Assembly (NCBI RefSeq): GCF_007922615.2
Contig: NZ_CP042301.2
Span: 620,001 to 684,000, forward strand
Direction: 5' to 3'
Source of the DNA: Nitratireductor mangrovi
GTDB taxonomy: Bacteria; Pseudomonadota; Alphaproteobacteria; Rhizobiales; Rhizobiaceae
Length of the DNA: 64,000 bases
The stretch's first letter is position 1; every line of letters starts with the position of its first letter. The notes beneath the pieces are model-generated. The model did no database searches. It saw only the letters and a list, made by a program, of their open reading frames with translations, and was not told where the DNA came from. Positions 1 through 9,298 of the stretch are shown here, one piece after another. The translations under genes and the position numbers were made by a program.

Positions 1-1355
1 CACCGAAGCAGAACGACTACCGCTCCATCCACACGACCATCGTCGGGCCGTCGCGGCAGCGCGTGGAACTGCAGATACGCACCTTCGAGATGCACAGGGT
101 CGCCGAATACGGCGTCGCCGCGCATTCGATCTACAAGGACCTCGGCACCAAGCCGAACGGCGCTGGCCATGCGATCTCCAAGGAAACCAATGCCTACGCC
201 TGGCTGCGGCGTACGATCGAGTCGCTGTCGGAAGGCGACAATCCGGAGGAGTTCCTCGAAAACACCCGGCTGGAGATGTTCCAGGACCAGGTGTTCTGCT
301 TCACGCCCAAGGGCAAGCTGATCGCGCTGCCGCGCGGCGCCACGCCGATCGACTTCGCCTATGCCGTCCACACCGACATCGGCGACACCTGCGTCGGCGC
401 CAAGGTCAACGGCCGCATCATGCCGCTGATGACCGAACTGAAAAACGGCGACGAGGTCGAGATCGTGCGTTCCAAGGCGCAGGTGCCGCCGGCGGCCTGG
501 GAACAGGTGGTGGTGACCGGCAAGGCGCGTTCGGCAATCCGCCGCGCCACCCGCGCTGCGATCCGCAAGCAATATTCCGGGCTCGGCACCCGCATCCTGG
601 AGCGCGCCTTCGAGCGTGCCGGCCACGACTATTCGCGCGACCTCCTGAAGCCGGTGCTGCACCGGCTGGCGCGCAAGGATGTCGAGGACGTGATCGCTGC
701 GGTCGGCCGCGGCGAACTTTCCTCGCCCGACGTGCTGCGCGCCGTCTTTCCCGACTACAAGGACGAGCGCGTCACCGCCGTCGTGCCCAAGGCGCGCGAG
801 GAGGGCTGGTTCAACCTCAGGAACGCCGCCGGGATGCTGTTCCGGGTTCCCGGCCGCTCCTCGAAGAAGGGCGAGGTGCCGAAGCGCGAGAAGAAAAGCG
901 GCGGCGGCGCGCTGCCGATCCGGGGCGTTGCCGGCGACCTGCCGGTGCGTTTCGCGCCAGAGGGCGCGGTGCCGGGCGACCGCATCGTCGGTATCATGCA
1001 GCCCGGTTCCGGCATCACCATCTACCCGATCCAGTCGCCGTCATTGACCGCCTTCGACGACCAGCCCGAACGCTGGATCGACGTGCGCTGGGACATCGAG
1101 GAAGGCAACAAGGAGCGCTTTCCGGCGCGCATTTCCGTGACCGCCATCAACGAGCCCGGCTCGCTTGCGGAAATCGCGCAGGTGATCGCGTCGAACGATG
1201 CCAACATTCACACGCTCTCCATGGTGCGCACCGCGCCCGACTTCACCGAGATGGGTTTCGACCTCGAGGTATGGGACCTGAAGCATCTCAACCGCCTGCT
1301 TGGACAACTTCGCGACACGCCTTCGGTGAGCGAGGCGCACCGCGTCAACGGCTGA
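1..1355 (+). CDS. rsh: Bifunctional (p)ppGpp synthetase/hydrolase, C-terminal part
   Basis: The frame is open from the window edge, so the N-terminal hydrolase and most of the synthetase lie upstream. The first in-frame residues, PKQNDYRSIHTT, are the end of the RelA/SpoT synthetase signature. A TGS domain follows at about nt 280-470 (FCFTPKGKLIALPRGATPID), then a helical linker, and an ACT domain at about nt 1105-1350 that would sense the ribosome or ligands. The family makes and degrades (p)ppGpp in the stringent response. Alphaproteobacteria usually have one such Rsh enzyme. Whether the hydrolase is intact cannot be seen here. The gene ends with TGA, and 179 bases with no recognisable feature separate it from the next gene. 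Confidence 0.95.
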   Translation, partial: PKQNDYRSIHTTIVGPSRQRVELQIRTFEMHRVAEYGVAAHSIYKDLGTKPNGAGHAISKETNAYAWLRRTIESLSEGDNPEEFLENTRLEMFQDQVFCFTPKGKLIALPRGATPIDFAYAVHTDIGDTCVGAKVNGRIMPLMTELKNGDEVEIVRSKAQVPPAAWEQVVVTGKARSAIRRATRAAIRKQYSGLGTRILERAFERAGHDYSRDLLKPVLHRLARKDVEDVIAAVGRGELSSPDVLRAVFPDYKDERVTAVVPKAREEGWFNLRNAAGMLFRVPGRSSKKGEVPKREKKSGGGALPIRGVAGDLPVRFAPEGAVPGDRIVGIMQPGSGITIYPIQSPSLTAFDDQPERWIDVRWDIEEGNKERFPARISVTAINEPGSLAEIAQVIASNDANIHTLSMVRTAPDFTEMGFDLEVWDLKHLNRLLGQLRDTPSVSEAHRVNG

Positions 1356-1534
1356 TTGCAAGGCCGGCCAACCGCCCCGCTTTCGCCCTTAGTCCGTGTT
1401 GGCGGCGCCACATTGCGCGGCTATATGTTTGTTAAGCGGGCAGTGGGATAGTTGCGCAGCCGCTTTTGCGGGGGCAGGGCGGCGGGCGCGGATGGCTTTT
1501 CTGATTCCCGCAAGGACCGAGGTAACGAGCGACG

Positions 1535-2125
1535 ATGCTGTTTCGGCGCAGAAAGCCGGCAGATGTTTGGGAGCGGACGCGTACGCTGTTCTGGCCGCGC
1601 CGTTCGTTCTGGCGTTCGGCGCAATACTACGCCAAGCGCGTGCTGCGGCTGACGGCAACGCCGCATGCGATCGCGGCAGGCATCGCCGCCGGCGTCTTCG
1701 TTTCCTTCCTGCCCTTCCTGGGCTTCCATTTCATTTTGGCCGCCGTGCTTGCCTGGGTTCTGGCCGGCAATCTGATCGCCTCCGCCATCGGCACGGCAAT
1801 CGGCAATCCGCTCACCTTTCCGCTGATCTGGGGATCGACCTACAAGCTCGGCTGCTTCATCCTCGGCAGCCATGACGCATCCGACGGCATCCATTTCGGC
1901 CGCCTGCTGGGCCATTTCGAGTTCTGGCAGCTCTGGGATCCGGTGCTGAAGCCGATGGTCGCCGGCGCCATTCCGATCGGCATGGCCTTCGCCCTCGGCT
2001 TTTACCTTGTGACGCGGTGGAGCGTCGTCACCTTCCGTCACGAACGCCAGCGCCGGCTGGCCGAGCGCGCGACGCGCCGCGCCGCCCTGTCGCGGGCGCA
2101 TGCCGGAGCCGTTGCTCGCGGATGA
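1535..2125 (+). CDS. DUF2062 membrane protein
   Basis: A 196-residue protein with several hydrophobic segments at about residues 45-70, 70-95 and 135-160 and a strongly basic C-terminal tail. The central block [20 protein letters not shown] and the following [10 protein letters not shown] are typical of DUF2062, an inner-membrane family of unknown function. The start follows GAGGTAACGAG, a weak ribosome site. Its stop overlaps the acpS start (ATGA), which suggests translational coupling. In Rhizobiales this family is often found beside acpS and rsh. No biochemical role can be given. Confidence 0.85.
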   Translation: MLFRRRKPADVWERTRTLFWPRRSFWRSAQYYAKRVLRLTATPHAIAAGIAAGVFVSFLPFLGFHFILAAVLAWVLAGNLIASAIGTAIGNPLTFPLIWGSTYKLGCFILGSHDASDGIHFGRLLGHFEFWQLWDPVLKPMVAGAIPIGMAFALGFYLVTRWSVVTFRHERQRRLAERATRRAALSRAHAGAVARG

Positions 2126-2523
2126 TCGTCGGCCTCGGATCCGACCTGATCGACATCAGGCGCATCGAGCGCTCGCTGGAACGCCACGGCGAACGCTTCA
2201 TCCAGCGCATCTTTACCGATATCGAGCGCGAGCGCTCCGAGCGCCGCAAGACCCGCGCCGCCTCCTATGCCAAGCGCTTCGCCGCCAAGGAAGCCTGCGC
2301 CAAGGCGCTGGGCACCGGGATCGCCGACGGCGTCTTCTGGCGCGACATGGGCGTGGTCAACGACGCCGCCGGCCGCCCGACCATGGAGCTTGCCAATGGC
2401 GCGGCGAGGCGGCTTGCCGCGCTGATGCCGCCTAGGCACAGGCCGCACGTGCACCTGACCATCACCGACGACTTTCCGCTCGCCCAGGCATTTGTCGTGA
2501 TCGAGGCGCTGCCCGCCGAATAA
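2122..2523 (+). CDS. acpS: Holo-[acyl-carrier-protein] synthase
   Basis: A 133-residue enzyme that transfers 4'-phosphopantetheine from CoA to the serine of acyl carrier protein. The N-terminal [13 protein letters not shown] carries the Mg-binding Asp, and [16 protein letters not shown] carries the conserved Glu of the family. The start at 2122 was preferred over the in-frame start at 2017 because it gives the normal family length and overlaps the DUF2062 stop by four bases. It lies in the same direction as lepB-rnc-era. Its substrate gene acpP is probably just beyond the right edge of the window, after fabG. Confidence 0.95.
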   Translation: MIVGLGSDLIDIRRIERSLERHGERFIQRIFTDIERERSERRKTRAASYAKRFAAKEACAKALGTGIADGVFWRDMGVVNDAAGRPTMELANGAARRLAALMPPRHRPHVHLTITDDFPLAQAFVVIEALPAE

Positions 2524-2624
2524 GCGCCATCTTTGCCGTGTTTTGCGCCTGATCCTGCCGGCTATTGCGTTGCTCCGCGCCGCCGGAGCCGATATGACCT
2601 TCCGGCTGGTGAATCGAGGACCAT

Positions 2625-3371
2625 ATGAGCGTGGCTGACAAATCGCAGAAGAAATCCGGCGGCCTTGGCGAAACCGTCAGCGTCATCGTCCAGGCCCTGC
2701 TGCTGGCCCTCGTCATCAGGACCCTGCTGTTCCAGCCGTTCTCGATCCCGTCCGGCTCGATGCGCCCGACGCTGCTCGAGGGCGACTACCTGTTCGTGAC
2801 CAAATGGGCCTACGGCTATTCGCGCCACTCGCTGCCGTTTTCGCCCGACCTGTTCGAAGGCCGCATCTGGGCTTCGCCGCCCGAGCGCGGCGACGTCGCC
2901 GTCTTCAAATACCCGCCGGACCCGTCGCTCGACTACATCAAGCGCGTCATCGGCATGCCGGGCGACCGCATCCAGATGCGCGGCGGCCAGTTGTTCATCA
3001 ATGGCGAGGCGGTGGCGCGCGAAAAGACCGGGCAGATCGACAATCCCGACATCACCGAGGTCGACCGCCCCGTCGACGTCTGGCGCGAGACGCTTCCCAA
3101 CGGCGTCTCCTACGACACGCTCGACATCACGCCGAACGGCATCGACGACGACACGCGCGAATTCGTCGTGCCGGACGGGCATTATTTCATGATGGGCGAC
3201 AACCGCGACAACTCCGCCGACAGCCGCCGTTTCGGCTTCGTGCCGGACGACAATCTGGTCGGACGCGCCAACATCATCTTCTTCTCGATCTCCGGCGGCG
3301 CCAGCCCGCTCGAGGTCTGGAAATGGCCGACCAACATTCGCGTGTCGCGGCTGTTCAACATGATCCAATGA
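2625..3371 (+). CDS. lepB: Signal peptidase I
   Basis: A 248-residue inner-membrane serine protease that removes signal peptides from exported proteins. One transmembrane segment (about residues 17-36) is followed by IPSGSM, with the nucleophile Ser45. The general base is Lys106 in DYIKRVIGMPGD, and the box E motif MGDNRDNSADSRRFGFV is present. A GAGGA ribosome site sits just before the ATG. The stop overlaps the rnc start (ATGA). The lepB-rnc-era order is widely conserved in Proteobacteria. Confidence 0.96.
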   Translation: MSVADKSQKKSGGLGETVSVIVQALLLALVIRTLLFQPFSIPSGSMRPTLLEGDYLFVTKWAYGYSRHSLPFSPDLFEGRIWASPPERGDVAVFKYPPDPSLDYIKRVIGMPGDRIQMRGGQLFINGEAVAREKTGQIDNPDITEVDRPVDVWRETLPNGVSYDTLDITPNGIDDDTREFVVPDGHYFMMGDNRDNSADSRRFGFVPDDNLVGRANIIFFSISGGASPLEVWKWPTNIRVSRLFNMIQ

Positions 3372-4090
3372 GTTTCCGCAAGCGACCGTCAGGCGCCGCA
3401 CTGGTGGAGGCGCTGCGCGAGCGGACCGGTTACGCCTTCCGCGACCAGGACAGGCTGGAGCGTGCGCTGACCCACGCCAGCGCCCGCCGCGGCACCGGCT
3501 CCGACTATGAAAGGCTGGAGTTTCTCGGCGACCGTGTGCTCGGCCTCGTCGTCTCCGACATGCTTTTTCATGCCTTTCCGGGCGCGCCAGAAGGCGAGCT
3601 CGCCTTGCGCCTCAATGCCCTGGTGAGCGGCGAGGCCTGCGCCGAGGTCGCCGAGGAGATCGGCCTTGCCGATTTCATCCGCGCCGAGGCCGGGCTGCGG
3701 TCGGCCAAGGGCCGCAAGGGCCGCAGCACGCGTGCCGACGTCATGGAGGCGCTGATCGCGGCGATCTATCTCGATGGCGGGCTGGAAGCGGTGCGCCCGT
3801 TCGTGCTGCGTTACTGGGAGCCGCGCAGCCGGGCGGCGGCGCAGGCCGTGCGCGACGCCAAGACCGAGCTTCAGGAATGGGCGCATCAGTCGGTTGGTAC
3901 GACGCCGGTTTACGCGCTGAAGGGCCGCGAAGGCCCCGACCACGAGCCGCTGTTCACCGTGACCGTCACCGTCGGCGACCTGCCGCCGGCGACCGGGTCA
4001 GGCCGCGCCAAGCGCGAGGCCGAGCAGGCCGCGGCCGGCGCGCTTCTGGTGCGCGAGGGCGTGTGGAACGAGCCGGAGCCCGTGTCATGA
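3368..4090 (+). CDS. rnc: Ribonuclease III
   Basis: A 240-residue double-strand-specific endoribonuclease that processes rRNA precursors and structured mRNAs. The signature ERLEFLGDRVLGLVVSDM and the second metal-site segment DVMEALIAAIYLDGG are intact. The C-terminal third (about residues 165-235) is the dsRNA-binding domain with GSGRAKREAEQAAA. A longer in-frame ORF begins at 2804, but its extra part is an out-of-frame shadow of lepB. Starts and stops overlap by four bases with both lepB and era. Confidence 0.96.
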   Translation: MSFRKRPSGAALVEALRERTGYAFRDQDRLERALTHASARRGTGSDYERLEFLGDRVLGLVVSDMLFHAFPGAPEGELALRLNALVSGEACAEVAEEIGLADFIRAEAGLRSAKGRKGRSTRADVMEALIAAIYLDGGLEAVRPFVLRYWEPRSRAAAQAVRDAKTELQEWAHQSVGTTPVYALKGREGPDHEPLFTVTVTVGDLPPATGSGRAKREAEQAAAGALLVREGVWNEPEPVS

Positions 4091-5007
4091 GCGGGGCGGG
4101 CGGCGAGGGCGGCGCCGCGACCCGCTCCGGCTTCGTGGCGCTGATCGGCGCGCCCAACGCCGGCAAGTCGACGCTGGTCAACCAGCTTGTCGGCACCAAG
4201 GTCTCGATCGTCTCGCACAAGGTGCAGACCACGCGCGCCATCGTGCGCGGCATCGCCGTCCACGGCAACGCCCAGATCGTGTTCGTCGACACGCCCGGCA
4301 TCTTCAGCCCGCGCCGCCGGCTCGACCGTGCCATGGTCACGACCGCCTGGGGCGGGGCCAGGGATGCCGACATCGTCGTGGTGCTGATCGATGCCGAACG
4401 CGGCATCAGCGGCGACGCCGAGGCACTGCTCGACCGGCTCGGCGACATCCGCCAGCCCATGCTGCTGGTGCTTAACAAGATCGACCGGGTGAAGCGCGAG
4501 ACGCTGCTGGCGCTGGCGGCGACGGCGAACGAGAAGGCCGGCTTCGAGGAAACCTTCATGATCTCCGCACTCACCGGCTCGGGCTGCGCAGACCTGCTCG
4601 ACCATCTGGCGAAACGATTGCCGGAAGGGCCGTGGTATTACCCCGAAGACCAGATTTCCGACCTGCCGATGCGCCAGCTCGCGGCAGAGATCACCCGCGA
4701 AAAGCTCTATCTCAGGCTGCATCAGGAGCTTCCCTATTCGTCGCATGTCGAGACCGAGAAATGGGAGGAAAAGCCCGACGGCTCGGTGCGCATCGAACAG
4801 GTGATCTATGTCGAGCGCGACAGCCAGAAGAAGATCGTGCTCGGCGCCAAAGGCGAGACGATCAAGGCGATCGGAAGCGCGTCGCGCAAGGAGATAGCCG
4901 AGGTGCTGGAGCAGAAGGTGCACCTGTTCCTGTTCGTCAAGGTGCGCGGCAATTGGGGCGACGACCCCGAGCGCTATCGCGAGATGGGGCTCGACTTCCC
5001 CGAGTAG
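4087..5007 (+). CDS. era: GTPase Era
   Basis: A 306-residue GTPase that binds 16S rRNA in 30S ribosome assembly. The G1 motif is GAPNAGKST, G3 is DTPG, G4 is NKID and G5 lies near SALTG. The C-terminal KH domain includes GAKGETIKAIGSASRKEI (about residues 255-275). The start at 4087 overlaps the rnc stop. The upstream in-frame extension to 3877 lies inside rnc and lacks Era similarity. Confidence 0.96.
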   Translation: MSGAGGEGGAATRSGFVALIGAPNAGKSTLVNQLVGTKVSIVSHKVQTTRAIVRGIAVHGNAQIVFVDTPGIFSPRRRLDRAMVTTAWGGARDADIVVVLIDAERGISGDAEALLDRLGDIRQPMLLVLNKIDRVKRETLLALAATANEKAGFEETFMISALTGSGCADLLDHLAKRLPEGPWYYPEDQISDLPMRQLAAEITREKLYLRLHQELPYSSHVETEKWEEKPDGSVRIEQVIYVERDSQKKIVLGAKGETIKAIGSASRKEIAEVLEQKVHLFLFVKVRGNWGDDPERYREMGLDFPE

Positions 5008-5121
5008 CTGACGGCTTCGGCCGCAAACCGTCCGCGTGCGCGAAAGTCGGCGGCTTTCCTTATTTTACATTTGTGTTAAATTGCATTGGAAACCGCCCGC
5101 GATCGAACGAAGGGGAAGCCG

Positions 5122-5541
5122 ATGACGACCGAACTCTTCTACCTGTTCCTGTCCACGGTCCTGCTCGGTGTCTTGTGGATACCCTATATCTACGGCCAGG
5201 CGACCAAGGTCGGGCCGCTGCAGCCGAAGGAATATGTCGAAGGCCGTCACGCCGAGGTGCCGCACTGGGTGCGTCGCGCCGACCGTGCCCACATCAACCT
5301 GGTCGAGCAGTATGGCGCCTTCGCCGGGTTGGTGGTCATCGCCCATCTCGCCGGCGTGCACGACGCGGTGACGGTCTGGTGCGCCGCGATCTTCTTTTTC
5401 GCCCGCATCGCCCATGCGGTGATCTACATTGCCGGCGTTTCCGTCTTCATGGCGCGCACGATGGTCTTTCTCGTCGCCTTCCTGGCGCTCGTCGTCTACG
5501 CCATCGACATCTTCGTCAGCTTCGAATGGGCGACCGCTTGA
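5122..5541 (+). CDS. MAPEG family membrane protein
   Basis: A 139-residue protein with four predicted membrane helices. It fits the MAPEG (eicosanoid/glutathione metabolism) superfamily, with HWVRRADRAHINLVEQYGAF matching the usual R-A-x-x-N-x-x-E pattern in the second helix. The start at 5122 follows AAGGGGAAG. An earlier in-frame ATG at 5086 has no ribosome site. An AT-rich stretch at about 5056-5085 could hold its promoter. The substrate is unknown. Confidence 0.85.
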   Translation: MTTELFYLFLSTVLLGVLWIPYIYGQATKVGPLQPKEYVEGRHAEVPHWVRRADRAHINLVEQYGAFAGLVVIAHLAGVHDAVTVWCAAIFFFARIAHAVIYIAGVSVFMARTMVFLVAFLALVVYAIDIFVSFEWATA

Positions 5542-5612
5542 CCCATAGCGTCCGGCCTGCAACGACCATGCGATGAGGCCCGCGACCGCGGGCCATCACG
5601 CGGGACGGCCGG

Positions 5613-5771
5613 ATGATCGGCGAAGTGCTCGAAGGATATGCTGCGGTCGGTGACGACTGGATCGCGCGCAGCGAGGCGATCTCCTGCGAGACGCTGTTTG
5701 CGCCCGTCGCCGATCTTTTCCCGCAACGCCCGTTGCGCATCGCCGATATCGGCGCCGGCACCGGGCGCGAC
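5613..5771 (+). pseudogene. Remnant of a class I SAM-dependent methyltransferase (N-terminus only)
   Basis: About 53 codons read like the start of a methyltransferase and reach motif I, LRIADIGAGTGRD, the SAM-binding glycine loop. After this the frame continues to 5867, but the sequence (WLVLARPSHLGEP) no longer resembles the fold and ends inside recO. The remaining domain is missing, so this looks like a 3' deletion that joined the stump to the recO upstream region. It is probably not functional. The 312 bases between the MAPEG gene and recO hold only this remnant. Confidence 0.6.
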
Positions 5772-5853
5772 ATCTGGACATGGCTTGTCCTGGCGCGGCC
5801 CTCGCACCTTGGCGAGCCTTGCCAAGTCCCTGAAAACAGTTCAAGCATGAACA

Positions 5854-6615
5854 ATGGAATGGCGTGACGAAGGCATCATCATCGGCACGCGCCGCCACGG
5901 CGAGACCAGCCTTATCCTGGAGGTGATGACGCGCGACCACGGCCGTCACCTCGGCCTGGTCCGCGGCGGCCGTTCGCGCAAGCAGCAGCCGGTGCTGCAG
6001 CCCGGCAACCGGGTCGAACTCGCCTGGCGCGCGCGCCTCGACGAGCATCTCGGCAATTTTGCCGTCGAACCGGTCGAGCTCAACGCCGCGCGGCTGCTGG
6101 CGAGCGCCTGCGCCGTCTACGGCCTGCAGACCATGGCCGCGCATCTGCGGCTGCTGCCCGAACGCGACCCGCATCGGGGCCTCTACGAGACGCTGGAGAT
6201 TGTCATCGGCCACCTCGACGAGCCCGCTTCGGCGGCCGAACTGATCGTGCGCTTCGAATTGCTGCTCCTCGACGATCTCGGCTTCGGGCTCGACCTGGCG
6301 CGCTGCGCGGCGACGGGAACCGGCGACGACCTTACCTATGTTTCGCCCAAGACCGGCCGCGCCGTGTCGCGGCTTGCCGGCACGCCCTATCGCGACCGGT
6401 TGCTGCCGCTGCCCGCCTTCCTGCGCGCGGGCTCCGGCCTGCGCGCCGACGCCGCGGCGCTGGAGGACGCCTTCCGCCTGACCGGCTATTTTTTTGCCCG
6501 CCACGTCTACGAGCCGCGCGGCATCGAGCCGCCGGAAACCCGCGCCGGCTTTCTGGCTGCGCTGCGGCGCCTGCGCGAGGTGGGCGCGACATCACCAGCG
6601 AGGAGCCTTGAATGA
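5854..6615 (+). CDS. recO: DNA repair protein RecO
   Basis: A 253-residue mediator of RecFOR recombinational repair, which helps load RecA on SSB-coated DNA. The N-terminal OB-fold segment begins [19 protein letters not shown], with the GGRSRK basic loop near residue 46. The helical C-terminal part carries [16 protein letters not shown]. The start lies 13 bases before the end of the methyltransferase-remnant frame. The stop overlaps the next start (ATGA). There is no zinc cysteine cluster, which is common in alphaproteobacterial RecO. Confidence 0.93.
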   Translation: MEWRDEGIIIGTRRHGETSLILEVMTRDHGRHLGLVRGGRSRKQQPVLQPGNRVELAWRARLDEHLGNFAVEPVELNAARLLASACAVYGLQTMAAHLRLLPERDPHRGLYETLEIVIGHLDEPASAAELIVRFELLLLDDLGFGLDLARCAATGTGDDLTYVSPKTGRAVSRLAGTPYRDRLLPLPAFLRAGSGLRADAAALEDAFRLTGYFFARHVYEPRGIEPPETRAGFLAALRRLREVGATSPARSLE

Positions 6616-7130
6616 GCGAAGTGGAACTTTACCCGGGCTACGTGTCGCCGCTGGGATTGGGGACGATCCCGCATGAGGACATCGAGAAATATACCGGGCT
6701 CGAACTGCTCCAGCGCATCGTCGACCGCAAATATCCGGCGCCGTCGATCGGCGCGCGGCTGAATTACGGTCTGGTCGAGGTCTCGGAAGGCCGAGCCGTC
6801 TTTCGCGGCGTGCCGGGCGAGCGGCACCTCAACCCGCTCGGCGGCGTCCATGGCGGCTGGGCCGCGACGCTGCTCGATTCCGCGCTCGCCTGCGCCGTGC
6901 AGACCTTGCTTGCCAGGGGCGAGGCCTACACGACGGCCGAGTTCAAGGTGAACCTGACCCGCCCGATCACGCCGAAGACCGGCGAGGTGGTCTGCGAGGG
7001 GTTCGTCGTGCACAAGGGCCGCACCCTCGCGGTCTCCGAGGCCAAATTGCTCGACAGCAGCGGCAAGCTGCTCGCCTTCGGCACCGAGACCTGCTCGATC
7101 TTTCCGGCCGAGAAGCTGAAGCCGCGCTGA
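6612..7130 (+). CDS. PaaI-like hotdog-fold thioesterase
   Basis: A 172-residue protein of the PaaI/YdiI thioesterase group, predicted to hydrolyse acyl- or aryl-CoA thioesters. The hotdog motif [20 protein letters not shown] (about residues 76-95) holds the conserved HGG loop and catalytic acid region. A family-like segment, VKGRT-type ([15 protein letters not shown]), lies at about residues 133-147. It is coupled to recO by ATGA. The substrate is not evident. Confidence 0.85.
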   Translation: MSEVELYPGYVSPLGLGTIPHEDIEKYTGLELLQRIVDRKYPAPSIGARLNYGLVEVSEGRAVFRGVPGERHLNPLGGVHGGWAATLLDSALACAVQTLLARGEAYTTAEFKVNLTRPITPKTGEVVCEGFVVHKGRTLAVSEAKLLDSSGKLLAFGTETCSIFPAEKLKPR

Positions 7131-7182
7131 CCGGTCACGGGCGGCCGGAGGCGGAGAAGTTCCGCCCCCTGCACAGGCTGGA

Positions 7183-9201
7183 TCAGCCGATCCTGGCGCC
7201 GTCGGCCCTGGTGATGACCACGACGGCCGGGCGCACCGGCAGCGCGGGGTCGAAATCGGGCCAGCGCGTCGCCGGGTTTTCGTAGGTGGCGAGGCCTTCG
7301 TCACCTGGATGCTGGACGGCGAGGAACAGCGTCGCGCCGTCGGGCGTGAACAGCGGACCGCACATTTCCGCGCCCACCGGCACGCGGAAGAACAGCCGCG
7401 ACGTGCCGCGCGCTTCGCCTTCGGTGTCGACCGCCCACAGGCCGTCGGTGCGTCCGGTGGCTTTCTGGCTGTTGCCGTCGGTCGAGACCCACAACCGCCC
7501 GTCGGCGTCGATGGCGCAATTGTCGGGCATGCCGAACCAGCCATTCGCGGTCGTGGCCGCCGAGAAGGTGGCGCCGACCTCGGCGACGCTCGGATCGCCG
7601 CATCTGAGCAGGATTTCCCAGGTCGAGCGCGTCGAGGCGAAATCGCCGCCAGTCTCGCTGATCTCGATGATGTGGCCGAAGGCGTTTCCGGCGCGCGGGT
7701 TGGCGGCGTTGAGGTCGTCGGCCTTGCGGCGCGTATTGTTGGTCAGCATCACGTAGACCTTGCCGGTCTTCGCGTTGGGTTGGACGTCTTCCGGCCGGTC
7801 CATCTTGGTCGCGCCGAGCAGGTCGGCGGCGCGGCGGGTCTCGATCAGAATGTCGGCCTGGCCGGCGAAGCCGTTTTCGGCCGTGAGCGGGCCTTCGCCG
7901 TGCGTGAGCGGCATCCAGTCGAGACTGCCGTCCTCGTTGAACTTCGCCACGTAGAGCGTGCCCTCGTCGAGCAGGTCCATGTTGGCGGCGCGGTCGTCGG
8001 CGTTGAAGGTGCCGGTCGAGACGAATTTGTAGACATAGTCGAAACGCTCGTCGTCGCCCGAATAGGTCACGACGCGGCCGTCCGGATTGACGATGGTTTC
8101 GCAGCCTTCATGCTTGAAGCGGCCAAGCGCCGTGCGCTTCTTCGGCACCGAATTCGGGTCCATCGGATCGACCTCGACGATCCAGCCGAAACGATTGGGC
8201 TCGTTCGGCTCCTTGGCAACGTCGAAACGGTCGTGGAACGCGCCCCAATTGTACCAGCCTGCCGGCACGCCGACGCGTCCGTAGTTGGCTGCCTCGGGAT
8301 GTTCCGGCTCGCCCTCCCTGGTCAATTCGCCCGTGAAATAGCCGTGAAAATTCTCCTCAGCCATCAGGTAGGTGCCCCACGGGGTGAAGCCGCCGGCGCA
8401 GTTGTTGAGGGTGCCGAACACCCTGGTGCCCGACGGGTCGGCCTTTGTCTTGACGCGGTCGTGGCCGGCGACCGGGCCGGACAGGGTCATCTCCGTGTCG
8501 ACGGTGATGCGCCGGTTCATGGCCCCGTCGAGCACCGGCTGCCACTTGCCGTTGGTCTTGCGGATCTCGATGATGGTGCCGCCATGCGCCGCCATCTCGA
8601 TGTCGACGAGGTCCCTGGTGTACTCGCCGGTCTTGACCTTCTCGACCTCGACCGGCTCCTGGCCTTCCTTCTCGATCTTCTCCTTCACCACCATGGCGAA
8701 GCCGGGAAACATCAGCTCTGCATTGGTGTATTCGTGGTTGACCAGCAGCAGGCCGTGTTCGGCCGAGCCTTCGAGCGGCACGAAGCCGATATAGTCGTTG
8801 TTGTAGCCGAACTGGCGCGCCTGGGCCGCGGCAGTCTGGTTGGCAGGGTCGAATTCGGGCGAATCGGCGAAAACCTTGTCGCCCCAGCGCAGCAGGACGT
8901 CGGCGTCATAACCCTCGGCGACATGATGCGTCTCGTCCACGCCGGCCTCGATTTCGGTGAAATCGAATGCGGAGGCCGACGCGGCCTTCGCCTCGCGCGC
9001 GCTCAACAGGGCAAGCGGGCTGACCGTGGCGCCGATCGCCGCCACCGCCAGCGAGCCGCCGAGAAAGCCGCGCCGCGAGTAGCGGCGGTTGATGATGTCG
9101 CCGAGCGTCGGATTGGCGCTCGGGTTGCGGCCGACATCCTCCGATTCCTCGCGGATGTCGGTGGGTGTCCTGATATCTGACGGGTCGATGCGCTCGTTCA
9201 T
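7183..9201 (-). CDS. PhoX-like phosphatase (DUF839), Tat-exported
   Basis: A 672-residue protein with a twin-arginine signal SRRGFLGG at residues 42-49, preceded by an unusually long N-region. It belongs to the DUF839/PhoX family. Characterised PhoX members are periplasmic Ca/Fe-dependent alkaline phosphatases. Family-type segments include LLVNHEYTNAELMFPG, NNCAGGFTPWGTYLMAEENF and FKHEGCETIVNPDGR. The start at 9201 is supported by AGGAGG ten bases upstream. An in-frame extension to 9387 lacks support. It converges on the thioesterase gene, and a weak dyad (GGCGGA/TCCGCC, near 7155-7171) lies between them. Whether it is a true phosphatase is not settled. Confidence 0.85.
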   Translation of the reverse strand: MNERIDPSDIRTPTDIREESEDVGRNPSANPTLGDIINRRYSRRGFLGGSLAVAAIGATVSPLALLSAREAKAASASAFDFTEIEAGVDETHHVAEGYDADVLLRWGDKVFADSPEFDPANQTAAAQARQFGYNNDYIGFVPLEGSAEHGLLLVNHEYTNAELMFPGFAMVVKEKIEKEGQEPVEVEKVKTGEYTRDLVDIEMAAHGGTIIEIRKTNGKWQPVLDGAMNRRITVDTEMTLSGPVAGHDRVKTKADPSGTRVFGTLNNCAGGFTPWGTYLMAEENFHGYFTGELTREGEPEHPEAANYGRVGVPAGWYNWGAFHDRFDVAKEPNEPNRFGWIVEVDPMDPNSVPKKRTALGRFKHEGCETIVNPDGRVVTYSGDDERFDYVYKFVSTGTFNADDRAANMDLLDEGTLYVAKFNEDGSLDWMPLTHGEGPLTAENGFAGQADILIETRRAADLLGATKMDRPEDVQPNAKTGKVYVMLTNNTRRKADDLNAANPRAGNAFGHIIEISETGGDFASTRSTWEILLRCGDPSVAEVGATFSAATTANGWFGMPDNCAIDADGRLWVSTDGNSQKATGRTDGLWAVDTEGEARGTSRLFFRVPVGAEMCGPLFTPDGATLFLAVQHPGDEGLATYENPATRWPDFDPALPVRPAVVVITRADGARIG

Positions 9202-9298
9202 GCCTGCCTCCTGGGTGGGTCTGCGAAACCACCCGGGATTTAGGCCGCCGGCTGTTGCATCCGCATGACGGAAGCCGGCTAAGGCAGGGTGATTTTCC

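Noticed and set aside
7309..9180. Long plus-strand ORF (623 codons) opposite the PhoX-like gene
   Set aside because: It is the complementary frame of a GC-rich gene with a clear Tat signal and family motifs; the antisense product resembles nothing.
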